Below the pieces are notes generated by a model. It searched no databases. It had not been told where the DNA came from and saw only the letters and a list, made by a program, of their open reading frames with translations. Both the position numbers and the translations under genes were made by a program. From an uncultured Amylibacter sp. (GTDB taxonomy: Bacteria; Pseudomonadota; Alphaproteobacteria; Rhodobacterales; Rhodobacteraceae), in NCBI GenBank assembly GCA_938001995.1, contig CALLAV010000225.1, positions 1-6,872 of the forward strand: 6,872 nucleotides of DNA, written 5' to 3'. Shown here in pieces: positions 5,707 through 6,872 of the stretch; the stretch's first letter is position 1, and each line of letters begins with the position of its first letter.

Positions 5707-6872
5707 ATGACTGATACACTCAAGCTGACGCTGGCGCAGTTGAACCCCACGGTGGGGGATTTTGCGGGGAACATTGCCAAAGCCGCCGAGGCCCATGCAG
5801 AGGCGGCGCTAGCAGGTGCAGATATGGTTGTGCTGCCCGAGATGTTTGTGACGGGATATCAAGCGCAGGATCTGGTGCTGCGGCCCGCGTTCACGCTGGA
5901 TGCAATGGCGCATGTAGAAATGCTGGCGAAACAGTGTGACACGGGGCCAACGATTGGCATTGGTGCACCATTGTTAGAAGGGGATAAGCTGTATAACGCT
6001 TATTTCATTCTGCGCGGTGGAGAGATCACGGCGACCCTGCGCAAGCACGAACTGCCCAACACCCATGTGTTTGATGAACGGCGTTTGTTTGATGAGGGGG
6101 AAATCCCTGGGCCGTATTCGCTGAATGGCGTGCGCATTGGCAACCCGATTTGTGAAGATGCGTGGCATCCCGATGTACCAGAGGCGCAGGCCGAATCTGG
6201 GGCAGAGATTTTGGTCGTTCCAAATGGCTCGCCCTATTACCGCAACAAATTTGATCGGCGGTTGTCTGCCATGGTGGCACGTGTTGTCGAAAATGACATG
6301 CCGCTGGTGTACCTGAACATGGTCGGCGGACAAGACGATCAGGTGTTTGACGGCGGCTCGTTCGTGCTGAACCGTGGTGGCAAATTGGCGATGCAAATGC
6401 CGCTGTTTGACGAGGCGATTGCCCATGTGGATTTCGTACGCGGCGATCAGGGCTGGGAAGCCGTGGAGGGTGAAAAGATCGCCCACGTGGATGAGTGGGA
6501 GCAGGATTATCGTGTGATGACGCAGGGCCTGCGCGATTACATGGGAAAAACGGGTTTCAAGAAGGTTGTTTTGGGCCTGTCTGGTGGGATTGACTCAGCT
6601 ATTGTGGCGACCATCGCGGCGGATGCGCTGGGACCAGAAAACGTGCGCTGTGTGATGATGCCGTCCGAGTATACGGCGCAAAGCTCATTGGATGATGCCA
6701 AGGAATTGGCGGCCAATCTGGGTGTGAAGCTGGACACGATTTCCATTGCCGAAAGCCGCGCGGCGGTGACCAACACCATGGCTCCGTTTTTCGAAGGCAC
6801 CGAGCCTGATGTGACGGAAGAAAACATCCAGTCGCGTCTGCGGGGGCTGTTGCTGATGGCGCTGTCCAACAA
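5707..6872 (+). CDS. nadE: glutamine-dependent NAD+ synthetase (3' end beyond window)
   Basis: Converts deamido-NAD (nicotinate adenine dinucleotide) to NAD+ with ATP and ammonia taken from glutamine (EC 6.3.5.1), the last step of NAD synthesis in the cytoplasm. The N-terminal amidase domain of the nitrilase family (about 1-255) shows the Glu-Lys-Cys triad: E45 in VVLPEMFVTGY, K113 in LRKHELPN and C149 in NPICEDAW. The synthetase domain begins near residue 270 and contains the ATP-pyrophosphatase loop SGGIDSA at 292-298. The frame is open for 388 codons to the last base. Family members are about 550 residues long, so roughly 160 residues lie outside. AGGAG (5695-5699) sits seven bases before the ATG. 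The gene is divergent from the MORN gene, with no evident functional link. Confidence 0.95.
   Translation, partial: MTDTLKLTLAQLNPTVGDFAGNIAKAAEAHAEAALAGADMVVLPEMFVTGYQAQDLVLRPAFTLDAMAHVEMLAKQCDTGPTIGIGAPLLEGDKLYNAYFILRGGEITATLRKHELPNTHVFDERRLFDEGEIPGPYSLNGVRIGNPICEDAWHPDVPEAQAESGAEILVVPNGSPYYRNKFDRRLSAMVARVVENDMPLVYLNMVGGQDDQVFDGGSFVLNRGGKLAMQMPLFDEAIAHVDFVRGDQGWEAVEGEKIAHVDEWEQDYRVMTQGLRDYMGKTGFKKVVLGLSGGIDSAIVATIAADALGPENVRCVMMPSEYTAQSSLDDAKELAANLGVKLDTISIAESRAAVTNTMAPFFEGTEPDVTEENIQSRLRGLLLMALSN

Noticed and set aside
5974..6486. 170-codon minus-strand frame inside nadE
   Set aside because: It lies wholly within a clear NAD synthetase gene with intact catalytic residues and has no recognisable product.

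Overview
The window looks like ordinary chromosome from an alphaproteobacterium of the order Rhodobacterales (roseobacter type). This is inferred from gene families, not from an rRNA marker. The lipoprotein of unknown function, the standalone PIN protein behind an RlmI-type methyltransferase, and the protein with a C-terminal Hint domain are all types common in that group. Base composition looks moderate rather than very GC-rich. No tRNA, rRNA, CRISPR array, insertion sequence or phage gene was seen.

Layout, left to right. Bases 1-105 read as the probable 3' end of an unidentified gene, followed by a terminator-like hairpin. An AT-rich non-coding stretch of about 250 bases follows. It holds a match to the CtrA full site (TTAA-N7-TTAAC) and ends in a strong Shine-Dalgarno in front of a small lipoprotein gene (408-1106). 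A 12-bp hairpin with a UUCG loop closes that unit. Next is a two-gene unit: an RlmI-type 23S rRNA cytosine methyltransferase (1191-2384) and a PIN-domain nuclease (2381-2929), joined by an ATGA overlap. A 136-base gap leads to a single gene for a Hint-domain protein (3066-4121). It runs head-on into a minus-strand gene for a secreted MORN-repeat protein (4118-5554). The two share the four bases TTAA, which hold both stop codons. Divergent from the MORN gene is nadE, the glutamine-dependent NAD+ synthetase (5707 onward), cut by the window edge after 388 codons.

The genes do not form one pathway. Two are housekeeping (rRNA modification, NAD synthesis); the other four have no assigned cellular role here. 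The most unusual parts are the MORN protein (18 tandem repeats of exactly 23 residues plus a partial 19th, behind a signal peptide) and its 5' region. There, a good sigma-70-type promoter lies inside the longest reading frame, so the first ATG cannot be the start on that transcript. The choice is then between a TTG start and a well-placed ATG that is out of frame by one base at a run of four G. I found no convincing new defence or mobile system; the candidates worth testing are the MORN gene leader, the Hint protein and the rRNA methyltransferase-PIN pair.
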